Shown here one piece after another: positions 25,451 to 36,486 of a stretch of 64,000 nt of DNA; the first letter of the stretch is position 1, and each line of letters begins with the position of its first letter. A model generated the notes under the pieces. That model saw nothing but the letters and a program-made list of their open reading frames with translations. It searched no databases and was not told where the DNA came from. Source of the stretch: Azolla caroliniana (taxonomy: Eukaryota; Polypodiophyta); NCBI GenBank assembly GCA_043228905.1, contig JBHGNT010000014.1:12276001-12340000 (forward strand). Reading direction: 5' to 3'. The position numbers and the translations under genes were made by a program.

Positions 25451-27658
25451 AGATGTACTATAGGCAAAAACACATGTACCATGGGTAGAAAATTTTGGTT
25501 CTCTGATAGCGGTGGTTGTACGATAGCCGGCGTAGTTGGCCGGGAAAAGAAGCGGGCGGAGGAGTGGCTTCGGGCATGCGGAGTCCTCGGACCTGAAGAG
25601 GAAATCAACAGAGCTGTGGAGGCGGTCTCTTTCGATGACACCTTGGGGAAGTTACGAGAGGTGTTCTGAGAAGGCCTTAATGAGGACCGGACGATTCCGG
25701 TATGTTCGGAAAAGATGTACGAAGTCATCGCCGACTTCGGTAGTGGACTCGAGTCGGATCAGACGGCCTGATTGGATACGAAGTACAAAACTGTGGACCA
25801 GAAGGTGAGGCCAGTCACGACACCCTTGCCGGAGGGCAGCGAGTTATGGATAAAGGGGGTTGCGTCGGACCCAAGTTTACGAGATCCAGCCAACATAGGA
25901 CACACGTTCACCGACGTAACGCTATGGGAGCTCAAGATCGGTGGGGGTGGCTTTCTACTGCCGGTGGAAGAGGAACGGTTTCGAAGAATGCTCGGGAGGC
26001 ACGGGAAGGCTTTCGCATTCTCATCGGAGGAGATTGGGTGCGTAGACCCGAAGGTTGTGGAACCAATGGTGATCTTCACGGTACCGCATGTGCCGTGGAG
26101 TCTCAAACCGATTCCGGTACCCAGAGCTCACATCTCGAAGCTGATGGAGCTACTGAAACAGAAGGTGGAGATGGGCATCCTCGAACCGTCGAGTGCCCCA
26201 TATTCGAATCGGTGGTTTACCGTGCCGAAGAAGAACGGCACACTGCGATTCATACAGGACCTACAACCGGTCAACAAGGTGACCATTGGAAACGCAGGTA
26301 TCGGATCGACCATCGATGAGTTTGCGGAGGCTTTCGCAGGGCGATCGATCTACTCGGTCGGGGACCTGTACTCAGGCTACGATCAGTTCTAGCTAGCCGT
26401 AGAGAGCAGGGATGTCACGACGATGCAGACTCCTCTCGGCCTAGTTTGGTTGTGTACCCTACCGCAAGGAGGAACGAACTCGGTGGCACACATGGTGAAT
26501 GTGATGAACAAGGTGTTGAGGGACTGCATCCCGGACATCACCATGCCATTTCTGGACAACATCCTGATCAATGGATGTCCGGTGGAGGACAGGGATGAGT
26601 CGGCCGGGCCCAACGGTTGCCGGAGGTTCGTGACGGATCACATTCGTGACTGCGAGAAGGTGCTACAAAGACTCGAGAGCGCGCGGCTCACCTTCTCCGG
26701 AGAAAAATCAGCATTCAGACAGCCGGAGATCTTGGTAGTCGGACACCTGTGCGGGCCCTATGGCCGGAAACCGTCCCCGGCAAAGGTAGAAGCCATCTCC
26801 GTGATGAAGGACGATTGCAGGTCAGTTACGGAGGTCCGCAGATTCTTTGGTGCGTGCGCGTTCTACCACATCTGGATTCCACACTACGCACATGTCGCGG
26901 AACCGCTCTACGGGCTATTGAAGGAAGGGCGTAGGTTCGAGTGGAGGACGGAGCACACGGAGTTGGTCCGGAGGCTGAAGGAGGCGCTTGCTGCGGCACT
27001 GGCTCTCCGGAAAGTGGTTTATGGCAAGGAAGTCCCCATCTACATGACGGTGAACACGAGCCCGACCGGGATCGGGTGGGTGATCAGTCAGGAGGACAAG
27101 GACGGCGTACGGTTCCCGATCCGATTCGGGGCGAAGGTATTGAGCGAGCGGCAACGAGGATACGCCCAAGTTAAGCACGAGCTGTGGGGTATCGTTTTGG
27201 CAGTCAAGGCCGACAAGGACTATTTGATCGGGACGGAAGTGATCATCGAGACAGACTGCCTACCGATTCTAGGTATGGTCTCCGGATGCGCGACTCCAGA
27301 CCTGGCGATGCTCAGGTGGATCGTGTACATCAAGTCCCTGAACCCGGAGATACGACACATCTCCGAGAAAGATAATGCCATGGACGATATACTTTCAAGG
27401 GCGCGGTTCAGTGACAAGGACGACATGGTTTCGGATAACGAGGAAGTCGGCGAGGATTTCTTCGGGTCAGCCAACGTAACAACAAGAAAGGGGAGCACTC
27501 CGGCGCTTAACGAATTCTACGAGAGCAAGTACGACGGGGAGTGGCTCCAGATCGGCGGGTTCCTGAAGGCAATGCAACCGGACGCAACATGGATGAAGGA
27601 AGAGGCCAACCGAGTTCAGAAGAAAGTGTACCGATTCTTTCTACGGGACGAAGGATAA
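25386..27658 (+). pseudogene. E1 reverse transcriptase-RNase H, broken
   Basis: Second frame, -1 relative to gag-pro. From the frameshift site it reads GFLERAIKVWGRDSPNTLEK, then RT with PYSNRWFTVPKKNG, RFIQDLQPVNKVTIGN, GDLYSGYDQF, TLPQGGTNSVAHM and FLDN at about 26549-26560, where the second catalytic Asp of FLDD has become Asn. RNase H follows with MTVNTSPTGIGWVIS (catalytic Asp replaced by Asn) and ETDCLPILGM. In-frame stops: TGA 25667, TGA 25768, TAG 26390. Integrase is absent. Reverse transcription by this copy is not possible. Confidence 0.88.
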
Positions 27659-27732
27659 GTGTGGGCCGGTCTTCTCCGGTAAGAGCTTAGTTTTGGCGTA
27701 TACCGGTGGATGCGCGGTTAGGTGGGGGCGGA

Positions 27733-28384
27733 TGTCGTGGAGAAAACCGTCCCTAGGCGGAAACAGGGTATAACGTGCGTAAACTGGCCCTTACACGTGG
27801 GCACAAGTTTTGTTGTATAGTACGTAGGTAGGTACAAGTCGCCTAAGGCGAAATCCTAGGTAGTACGCGCTCGGTAGGGAGGAAATCGAGGAGTATCGGG
27901 CTATCCGAAAGGACAGGGAATAAAACATGATGTAACGAGTGGTAACGGCCTCCCTCCTTGGGTTATAAAAGAGAGGGAGAAGTGAGAGAAAGCTATCGCG
28001 TTTTTGGGAGCAAGGAGGAAGGGATGTCAGACCGGGACCGAGCTCTCTCCTCCATCGTTCGACTTTCTGTGCAAGATTTCGGACTGTGTTGCCTCTGCTT
28101 CGTGGATAGCCCGTGTGCTTCCGGTAGAGGCGCCACTGTGCAATTGGGCTGAGTGCGTGCGTGAGCATCGTGTGTATGTGGGTGTGTCCGCCTGGGTTGG
28201 GTCTGTCGCCGGCTTGCTGGTTGTAATCGTTGTCGATTGTAATTAAGACTTTGTTCTCTGTCTCTTTCCTCCTCTGTGTTTCTGCAAGCTGCTCTCTCTC
28301 TCTCTCTCTCCCCTCTTTCTCACGCCCCTTGGTTCAAGGCCCCCGCGGTCCTGCCTCTTTCCGAACGCGAAGAGCGTAACAACA
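27733..28384 (+). repeat. 3' LTR of E1
   Basis: TGTCGTGGAG to GCGTAACAACA, preceded by the purine tract GGTGGGGGCGGA. Slightly longer than the 5' LTR because of a longer CT run. Confidence 0.92.
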
Positions 28385-28650
28385 CGATTGCGTATGAGGT
28401 CAATACGTCGATTTCTATGTAAATGATATGCGATTGGTGTCATATGCATAAGAGGTCGACAATACCTCAATTGCGTATTACGATCACCCTTATTTTTGGA
28501 TGTTTCGTGTGCGTAGAGGCTATATGCCTTGAATACATCATTCGTTGGCTATGTTATGTTACGATTTTTTTTTAATAGACGCATGTGTGGTCATGTGTAT
28601 ACGTATTTGATCGTATACATGTGATAAACATACATATGTGTATATTAGTT
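28385..28650. repeat. Continuation of the GTATGAGGTCAATAC repeat array, right of E1
   Basis: Units matching those at 22440-22567 resume immediately after E1. Nothing else recognised up to 28650. Confidence 0.5.
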
Positions 28651-28651
28651 A

Positions 28652-28921
28652 TGTTAGGATCTCGGTCCCTTCGGATGGGATACGAAGGCCCGACATCGGA
28701 AGACCCGGTGAGAATCGGATATGGAGTACCCGGCAACGGAAGACCCGGTGAGAACCGGATGTGGAGTACCCGGCATCTAAAGACCCGGTGAGAACCGGAT
28801 GACGAGTACCCGGCAAGGAAGACCTGGTGAGAACTAGATGTTGCAGGCCCGGTGAGAACCTCTCACCGGATGAAGGGACATATATGTAGATATGTTTCTG
28901 AGAGCCCATTGGGGCTATATC
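28652..28921 (+). repeat. Truncated K-like Copia LTR with internal minisatellite
   Basis: TGTTAGGATCTCGGTCCC aligns with the start of the LTR of element K (TGTTGGGATTTCGGTCCC), and GAGAGCCCATTGGGGCTATAT with GAGCCCTTGTGGCTATAT further along. Between them GACCCGGTGAGAACCGGATG units repeat about four times. Homology stops near 28921. Confidence 0.7.
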
Positions 28922-29110
28922 TGTTACCAACATACAAGAGTTTCTTAAAGAATAGTAATATGTCATGACATTCAAATTGTTGATAGTCTGTACCTGGTTG
29001 TTGCGACTGTGAACAAGATGCTTGAGAGGGATCAATTTGTGCTCGAATGGCTTGAAAATATTGCTTGCACCCCTCTATATGCACTCGAATGCCACTAGGC
29101 CCTAGGATAA
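28922..29110 (-). pseudogene. Fragment of an H-like chromovirus pol
   Basis: On the minus strand AQIDPSQASCSQSQQPGTDY and LLFFKKLLYV match AQIDPSRASCSQSQSPGTDY and LLFFKELLYV of element H pol (43864-43975), the linker between RNase H and integrase. A short relic; upstream residues IILGPS hint at an internal deletion. Confidence 0.75.
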
Positions 29111-29140
29111 TTTTCATATTTATAATTGTTTGTGTAATGT

Positions 29141-29500
29141 GTGTGGAACTATACTATTTCACAATTTCTCCCATTGGACACACAACATCACGACAACGGC
29201 AATAACTTCTACAAACTGAACGCGGAAAGCGTTGTGACTTTATGGGAGGAGTTATCAGATGACTTCCTATTTTTGGCCGGAGCACAACTGGTGGCGGTGG
29301 GCCGGCTGGTGGAACAACTGGATGACGACCAACTGGATACCAACTCCAATTCGAGCGATACGAACGAGAGCGGAGACAGCAAATGGAGACTAGAAGAACG
29401 GCATCAATTAACATTAGTGACGAAGAGAAATATCCGGAGCAAACGCCAAATGCAGTCAGAACCGGAGGAAGCCAGCCAAAAGTAGCTCAAGAGGAGCAGC
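29141..29500 (+). pseudogene. Second coiled-coil relic, similar to the one at 17540-18005
   Basis: Plus-strand frame contains FYKLNAESVVTLWEELSDDF and a VGRLVEQLDDDQL ending, matching the pattern of the minus-strand relic at 17.5 kb. A charged tail follows (SGDSKWRLEERHQ). No known domain recognised. From about 29500 to 29757 no clear feature was seen. Confidence 0.4.
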
Positions 29501-29757
29501 CGAAGGAAGCCGACCCGAAAGAGCCAGTGCAAGCCGGTGTCAGGAGCAGGAGGAGCCCAGGTCAGATGAGCCGGAGACGGAAGCCCTGAAGGGACAGGAG
29601 CCGGAAGGGACTGAAGCCGGAAAGGAGGAGTAGACCGGATAGTAACAACAACAACAACCACCACAACAAACGGAGCAACTACCCGAAGAACCTCTAGAAC
29701 CCTTGGACCAAAGCATTCTGGACATTTTGACAAACGATTGATAAAGGGCTAACCGTG

Positions 29758-30099
29758 TGTTGGACGGCAAGGACAATGGGCCGATTAGAGTCTAGAATGA
29801 GAAAGGGGCATTTAATTAGGAATAGGGAGTTCAAATTAATAAGGATTTAATTATGTGATTTTGAGAAGCAGAGTATTATGTGATTTTGAGAAGCGGACGG
29901 ACGGACCTAGAATCGGTATGTTGATTCGGATCTGGACCAGATCGTTGACGGTTGGCGGTTGGCACCGGTTTGTAACTCAGTCAGAGAACTATAAAAGGAC
30001 CCGACAAGAATGTAATCAAGGACGGATAATTAATAGAAGTGTTGCTATTTTACGTAGTGTTTAGTATCTATTTGGTTACCGTCCTGTGCTTAATCTAAT
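29758..30099 (+). repeat. 5' LTR of Copia element L, first part
   Basis: Starts TGTTGGACGGCAAGG, has TATAAAAGG near 29990, and is interrupted at 30099 by element J. The direct repeat CTAAT at 30095-30099 and 49267-49271 shows the LTR continues after J at 49272. The start is inferred from the TG rule only. Confidence 0.55.
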
Positions 30100-30493
30100 T
30101 GTAAAAATCAAGAGATGGATTCTTGTGAAGCGGAAGAGATATAAGTTATGTGTGTGTATGAGAGAGAGAGAGAGAGAGAGAAAGACAAGGAATAAGACAC
30201 AGAGAATATGCAAGGTAAGAGTATATTAACAAAGGAGAAAGACTCAACATTTTACAAGGTGGGAGGAGGGTGCTTTATATAGTCACCCTCTCTCTCTACA
30301 TTAACTACAAGACTCATGGAGCATGGGGAATGTGAAAGCTCATAAGTTATGTGTCATAGAATATGATTCTATGACTCATACTAAATGCTAGAATACAAAG
30401 TGGTGACATAATGGTGACTCTTGACCGTTGGAGTGTCTATTCACTCTCAAGGTGAGTTCACATGCTAGACCAAGTTGAGCTTGATTCTCAACA
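30100..30493 (-). repeat. 3' LTR of J
   Basis: Plus-strand TGTAAAAATCAAGAG to GATTCTCAACA. It matches 48870-49266. It contains a GA microsatellite and, on the minus strand, TATATAAAG (near 30274). The polypurine tract lies at 30494-30510 (minus GAGCTTGAGGGGGTG). Confidence 0.9.
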
Positions 30494-30763
30494 CACCCCC
30501 TCAAGCTCAAGTCGGGTCAGTTTCAGACGGTATCCGAAATCCGCTTCGACTCGCATTCCGGAGTCCGCGTCAACTCGTGTCGACTAGCATTTATGCGGAG
30601 TTACAGAATACATGCTCCAGCTTGCATTGTGTGTAGTTGCAAAGTCTGTGCTTCGGCTTGCGTCTTTCTTCGCGGATTTGCGTGGTAGATCAGCTCTTCA
30701 CGGCTTCGTTGCGTGGATTCTGTAATCCACGCGTTATTGCGTAGTGTGCGTGGAATCCACGCG

Positions 30764-31327
30764 TTATTGTGTAATGTCTTCAGTACTCCCCCTCAAGCTT
30801 GGCAGGTCAGGGATCGTCAATCCGAGATCGGTCATGAATTGCCATAGCTTGTCGGCTCCTAAGGCTTTAGTGAAGATGTCAGCCGTTTGAAGATTGGTGC
30901 TAATGTGTTGTAGTTCGACATCGCCAGCTAGAACGCGCTCTCGGATGAAGTGATAGTGCACTTCTATGTGCTTTGTCCGTGCGTGGAACATCGGGTTCCG
31001 AGCCAGATAGATACTGCTCATGTTGTCGCAGTAAAGGGGAGTCGGATCCTTGATGGGAACGCCCAGATCCTTCAAAATCCTCTTGAGCCATACGACTTCA
31101 CATGCAGCTACGACTGCACCCCTGTATTCCGCCTCCGTACTCGAAAGAGCGACAATAGGCTGCTTCTTGCTACTCCAGGATATTGCTCCGCTGCCGAGGG
31201 AGAAAACAAATCTGGAGGTTGATCTTCTATCAACTTTGTAGTTGGTCCAATCGGCGTTTGTGTACCCCTCGAGTCGTATTGGCATCACGGTCTTGTAGAG
31301 GATGCCGCAATCCATTGTACCGCTCAC
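30764..31327 (-). pseudogene. J RNase H region
   Basis: Copia RNase H: EGYTNADWTNYKVDRRSTSR, IVALSSTEAEYRGAV, LYCDNMSSIYLARNP, FHARTKHIEVHYHFIRE and ADIFTKAL. The catalytic pattern is largely retained, with Asn for the usual first Asp in the TDSDW-like motif. A stop or shift separates it from the RT piece. Confidence 0.88.
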
Positions 31328-31339
31328 ATATCGTAGAAT

Positions 31340-32695
31340 TCACTTAGCGCAATCCAGGTGAGTATCACGCGGTGTTTGCATGAATTGGCTAAGGAGACCG
31401 ACCGGATAACTGAGATCGGGTCGAGTGATCGTGAGGTAGATGAGACTCCCGATGTGTTTTCGATACTGAGTCAACTCACACGCTTTGGTGCCGGAGTTCG
31501 CATCTATTTTGAGATTGCGATCGAGCGGGGTTGCCGCGGATTTGCACTTAGCCATTCCAAACTTGTATAACAAGTTGAGGATGTAGTGCCGTTGAGAGAT
31601 CATGATTTTGGCCGGAGTCCAAATTACCTCGATGCCGAGGAAGTAGTGGAGCTCCTTCATGTCCGTCATCTCGAACTTGTCGGAAAGGAGGGATTTGACC
31701 TTATTGATTTCGACGAGGTGCTCACCTCCAATGACTAGGTCATCCACATATAAGATGATGATGATCAGACTTGCGGAATCGCTTTGTATATAGAGGGAGT
31801 TGTCCGATTTTGACATATGGAAGTTGATTTCAGGAAGATATTGCGTTATCTTCGAATGCCAAGCACGCAGTGCTTGCTTGAGGCCATAGAGGAGCTTCTT
31901 GAGTCGGCATACAATTTTCGGATGGGTGCTTGAGTTGAAGCCGGATGGTTGTATCATGTACACCTCCTCTTCTAATTCGCCTTGTAGAAAGGCGTTCTTG
32001 ATGTCCATTTGATGGAGGTGCCACCCTTTTGCCATGGCAAGCACAATTATGGTCCGCACCGTCGTCATCTTTGCCACTGGGGCAAAGGTCTCCTCGTAGT
32101 CAACTCGGTGAGTTTGGGCGTAACCTTTCGCTACGAGGTGCACTTTGTAGCGGTTGACGGAACCGTCGGCGTTATACTTCACTTTGTAAATCCATCTGCA
32201 TCCGATCGCCTTTTTGTCTGGTGAGGTGGGAATGAGATCCCACGTCTCGTTCTTGCGTAGTGCCTGCATCTTCTCGTTCATTGCGTCGATCCATCGCGGA
32301 TCCTTGGCTGCTTCGGAAAATGTTTCTGGCTCCCATACTGTTGCTACCTTCATCATAAAGGCGTAATGGTACGCCATATAATCGTTGCAGCTGAATCGGC
32401 TTACGGGGTTCCTTTCACGGGTGGATTGGCGGAGCTTTTCATTTGCAGAGATGAGGGCTTTCTTAGCTCCGATTGGTGCATCGAAGCTGCCGAACTCACT
32501 ATCGAGTGAGTGAGTCGATTTATCGTTGTCGAAGCGATCGTCTTCGTATTCCGACATTTTCGCCTTGCCTTTGTCCATCTTCGGGCTAGGCTGTGATGTG
32601 CTTTGATCGCTCAAAGGCTCTTGTGGTCCGCTCAGTCGGGTCGTGATCGGACTTTCTTCGAACATGCGCGTAAGGCGATCTTCATCCTCTATCAC
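31340..32695 (-). pseudogene. J reverse transcriptase region
   Basis: 451-codon open frame with the acidic integrase-RT linker, then RT: WIYKVKYNADGSVNRYKVHL, QMDIKNAFLQGELEEEVYM, RLKKLLYGLKQALRAWHSKI, ILYVDDLVIGG (catalytic YVDD present) and LHYFLGIEV. Closest in style to plant Copia elements with the VDSGASNHM protease. Part of the broken J polyprotein. Confidence 0.9.
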
Positions 32696-32791
32696 TTGTT
32701 GGGCGGATTCCGGGTCGAGTGGAGTCGGAGTCGGCGTTGTCTCTGGTGCGTACCAGGATGCGGACTCGTCAAAAATGACGTCTCGACTTAC

Positions 32792-33841
32792 TCAAGATTT
32801 TCGAGTTGAGGGGTTGTAGCACTTGTATCCCTTTTGCTCTAGTGAGTATCCTACGAGGATACATTTCTCCAACTTTGGATCAAGCTTTTGACACTTCTCA
32901 TCGGGGATGTGCACGTATGCTATCGCGCCGAATATCCGGATGTGAGATAAGTCCAGCTTCTTTCCGAAGTATTTTTCATGCGGAGTGACCTCGTGTACGC
33001 CGGATATTGTGCACTGGTTCATTAGGTAGACGGCCATATTTGCAGCTTCGGCCCAATATGACTTGGGCATATGCTTCTCGTTCATCATGGCCCGCACTAC
33101 TTCGAGGATGTGCCGATTTTTGCGCTCGGCTACTCCGTTTTGTTGCGGAGTGTGTCGGCAAGTGAATTCTCGTCGAATTCCTTCCTTTCGGAGATACGCC
33201 GTGAAATCGTCTGAGAAGTACTCCTTGTTGCCATCAGATTGAAGACATCGTACATGTTGGCTCGTGGCTTTCTCGACTTCATTCTTGAATTTTTGGAAGT
33301 GTCCGAACACTTCGCTCTTTTGCCGCATCGGGTAGATCCAAGTGTGCCTAGATAAGCCGTCGATGAAGAGCACGTAATATCGGCATCCGCTGAATGTAGC
33401 CGTCTGCGCCGGTCCCCATACGTCGGAATGGACTACGTCGAGTAGACCTTTGTTCACGTTCCGCTGTTTCGGGAATGGGTGTTGGTGTTGCTTGCCGAAT
33501 TGGCATGCTTCACATACACCTTCAATCTCCTTCTCTTTGAATGTTGGGAGTCCGATGACGACTCCTTTCGATTTCATTGCTTTGAGCTTTTGGAGATTTA
33601 TATGGCCAATCCACTTGTGCCATAACTCTATGTCGGAGTTGGCTTTCATGCCCTTTGCGAACATGGCCGATTTTATCTCGTGTGAGTCGAGAATGAACAT
33701 TCGGCCCTCTCTTCGTCCGCGTGCGATGAGTCGGCCCTCTTTTTCGATGAAGCAACCGCCTTGATTAAATCGAACTTGCATCCCTTGCTCTACAATTTGG
33801 CCGACGGAGACCAAATTCTTCGTAATGGTCGGTATATGCAA
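32792..33841 (-). pseudogene. J integrase region
   Basis: 349-codon open frame: LWHKWIGHINLQKLKAMKSK and CEACQFGK (His/Cys zinc-binding domain), then the core with HSDVWGP, SDGNKEYFS (normally SDNGGE, Asp retained, Asn-Gly order altered) and TPQQNGVAERKNRHILE. The C-terminal KCILVGYS region follows. A break precedes the RT piece. Confidence 0.9.
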
Positions 33842-33955
33842 GACATTTTTAATGTAATTTTCCTTATCTTCTTTTCTGAACGGAACATTGCCGATGTGCC
33901 GAATAGGGTGCGTAGTGTCGTCTCCGGTTTCGACATAGCCGGGCCGGTCCAGCTC

Positions 33956-34903
33956 TCAAAGTTCTCGGAACCATTCTTGATGCGATGTCATATGGTTCGA
34001 GGCACCGGAATCGACGAACCATACGTCTTCCAGACCGGAGGCACTAGTTGAGGTAGAGGCCGACATAGAGTTTGCTCTATGTTTCATCATGAACATTCCG
34101 CCACGGTCGGAGTTGTGTGCATACATTCTGCCACGATCTTCGTAGTCGGAGTTGTGCCCGTACATTCTGCCACGGTTGGAGTTGTGTGCATACATTCCGC
34201 CACGATCTTCGTAGTCGGAGTTGTGCGCGTAGTTCGTGAGTTGTCGGCTTGTGGAAGCCGTTTCACACATCTTCTTTCGGCACTCTTCTTTGTGGTGGCC
34301 GAGCTTTCCACAATATCTGCATTCGGTTGCGTTTTGACGGATCGGGCCGGAGTGGAAGCTCCCCCTTCTTGTGAAGGTTCCTTGTTGGCTTCCATTTTGC
34401 GGCCGAAATTGGGAGTTGTTGTCGCAGGTCGAACCTTGTCCGCCTTGTCCTTGGCCGAATCGGCCTCTCGCTCGTCCGTGTCCTCTTCCTCCGTTCGAGT
34501 GCGTGTAGAGCATGTGGCCTTCTAACTCATTCCTCATTGTACGCACGTGGTTTTCTTCGACCAATAGCATTGATTGGAGCTCGAAGAAGGAGGGAGATTT
34601 CTCCCTTGCTAGGCCGTGGTTCGAGGCCGTCGAGGCATATTTGCACCATCTCATCATCATCGATACTTACGCTTATTGAGTAGAGTGAGTCACAAAGTTC
34701 CTTGATCTTCAAGGTGTATGTCGTGATGGACATGTCCCTTTGTTGAATGTTGTTCAACTCTTGGCGGAGTTGAAGCTTCCTCACGGTCGTGTTGGCAGCG
34801 AAAATCTTTCGTAGATTTTCCCACGCTTCCTTCGGCGTCTTGGCTTCTCGAATGTAACCGAGCATGTGGTCGTGAACACATGTCGCCAAACAATACATCA
34901 CGT
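33956..34903 (-). pseudogene. J gag C-terminal half, zinc knuckle and protease
   Basis: 34901-34527 is gag (UBN2-like): MMYCLATCVHDHMLGYIREA, TPKEAWENLRKIF. 34660-33956 continues in another frame with CRYCGKLGHHKEEC and the protease motif VDSGASNHMTS. A repeated MYAHNSDYEDRGG-like segment lies between knuckle and protease. At 34903 the gag is interrupted by a solo LTR and continues at 35608. Confidence 0.85.
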
Positions 34904-35607
34904 TGTCGTGCCTTTCGGCTCCGTATCGTTGCGTGAGGCGGGTGGGAACCGCCGAGGTTTTGGACTAGGAGGAAGAGGAATACAACTTAAGGCTAGTTAT
35001 GAATAGTGGAAAGAGAAGTAAGATAGCAATCTCGTGAATCCCACGAGTTTAGTGTATTTAAAACAATATTTAGATTATAAGAGTAATTTAGATGGCAAAA
35101 TTTGTGAATCCCACGAATATATTAGATTGATCAATCCTTGTATATTAATCAACAACCTTATACATATTTCTCTCCTCCTTATATAAAGATGGAAGAGGCT
35201 AAGCATGGCTTCATGCTTTTTCACCAAAAGTGTCCATGCACACTAAATGTGCATGTGATGCTTTGTCATTTCCTAAGTATAGGGCTCATGCACGCTAGAT
35301 GTGCATGAGTCACTTTTAATGTCACGTGTAAATAAAATATTCACACCCTAAGGAATACATGATTTTTACCTTTTTATAAAGGTATGTGTAAATAAAGGTC
35401 TTATACGTATTAAATCTATATGTATAACACTAAAGATAAGTTATTATAATGGTAAGGTTGAAGTTTATCTACGTGGAGGTGTAGGGTTCAAATCTTGCCC
35501 TATGCATGTGATAAATATTTTGATATATTATTTATTTATTTATATGTATCTAAAATCGGATATATTATTTTATGGTTTTCATGTAGTGTGTGGAATACAC
35601 TACGACA
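34904..35607 (-). mobile_element. Solo LTR of the G type inside J gag
   Basis: 704 bp, TGTCGTGCCTTTCGG to ATACACTACGACA, essentially the same as the G 5' LTR at 47816-48519. Flanked by ACGT at 34900-34903 and 35608-35611. It lies at the same point of the J gag as the full G element (48520 side), so it is the solo-LTR state of the same insertion. Confidence 0.9.
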
Positions 35608-35957
35608 ACGTGGCTTGCGGCTTGCTCCCATGTCGCGTATCCGGGAGCCGTGTCGATGGGTCGGTCTTCATGCGCTCCTTTGATGTAGCTCCAATAGCCT
35701 TGTCCGACAAGGTATTGGTGCATCTTGTACTCCCAAGATGCGAAGTTGTTTCAATCCAACTTCTCAGTAGGGAGAGTGCTCCCCATTTGAGTATTCATTA
35801 TGTCAATTTTTCTTCTTCTTCTTCTCTCTTCGAATGCGAGCTATGTAGCGAAGCTACGATAGTGATGAGTTGGTTCTTGGTCGTCATCGTGGAGCACAAC
35901 ACACGATGACGATGAGGCAAATGGGCTAGATCGAACTACCAAATTGCTCTGATACCA
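35608..35957 (-). pseudogene. J gag N-terminus, leader and primer-binding site (extra copy)
   Basis: Minus strand: primer-binding site TGGTATCAGAGC at 35957-35946, leader, then ATG at 35798 reading MNTQMGSTLPTEKLD-stop-NNFASWEYKMHQYLVGQ. The stop (TGA for an expected Trp) is shared with the copy at 48520-48869, so it predates the duplication. Joins in frame context to MYCLATC at 34901 once the solo LTR is removed. Confidence 0.85.
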
Positions 35958-36349
35958 TGTGAAGAATCAAGATATGGATTCTTGTGAAGCGGAAGAGATA
36001 TAAGTTATGTGTGTGTATGAGAGAGAGAGAGAGTGAGAGAGAGAGACAAGGAATAAGACACAGAGAATACGCAAGGTAAGAGTATATTAACAAAGGAGAA
36101 AGACTCAACATTTTACAAGGTGGGAGGAGGGTGCTTTATATAGTCATCCTCTCTCTCTACATTAACTACAAGACTCATGGAGCATGGGGAATGTGAAAGC
36201 TCATAAGTTATGTGTCATAGAATATGATTCTATGACTCATACTAAATGCTAGAATACAAAGTGGTGACATAATGGTGACTCTTGACCATTGGAGTGTCTA
36301 TTCACTCTCAAGGTGAGTTCACACACTAGACCAAGTTGAGCTTGATTCT
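35958..36349 (-). repeat. Extra copy of J 5' LTR, lacking its last five bases
   Basis: Matches 48870-49261 with few differences but stops at GCTTGATTCT instead of GCTTGATTCTCAACA. The next bases are the interior of a G LTR. TCT is shared by both parents at the join. Confidence 0.92.
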
Positions 36350-36486
36350 ACGTGGAGGTGTAGGGTTCGAATCTTGCCCTATGCACGTGATAAATATTTT
36401 GATATATTATTTATTTATTAATATGTATTTAAAATCGGATATATTATTTTATGGTTTTCACGTAGTGTGTGGAATACACTACGACA
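36347..36486 (-). repeat. 3' LTR of G, truncated to 140 bp
   Basis: Only the last-on-plus part remains (TCTACGTGGAGG to ACTACGACA). The polypurine tract on the minus strand (GGAGGGGGCGAG) abuts it. The rest was lost in the exchange joining it to the J LTR copy. Confidence 0.9.

Larger units (their letters stand above)
22568..28384 (+). mobile_element. Ty3-type LTR retrotransposon E1 (DHGS family), decayed, integrase deleted
   Basis: LTRs at 22568-23210 and 27733-28384, a primer-binding site TGGTGAACCCGATGTGA at 23220, a gag-pro frame, a -1 RT-RNase H frame, and the polypurine tract GGTGGGGGCGGA just before the 3' LTR. The RT-RH frame stops at 27658, exactly where the integrase N-terminus should begin (KKVYRFFLRDEG), so integrase is lost. 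Several nonsense codons and two gag frameshifts. The LTR copies differ at many sites. No clear target-site duplication at the outer ends. Confidence 0.9.

Noticed and set aside
22563-28389. Target-site duplication for element E1
   Set aside because: TGCGT on the left and CGATT on the right do not match; the local repeat array makes any partial match unreliable.
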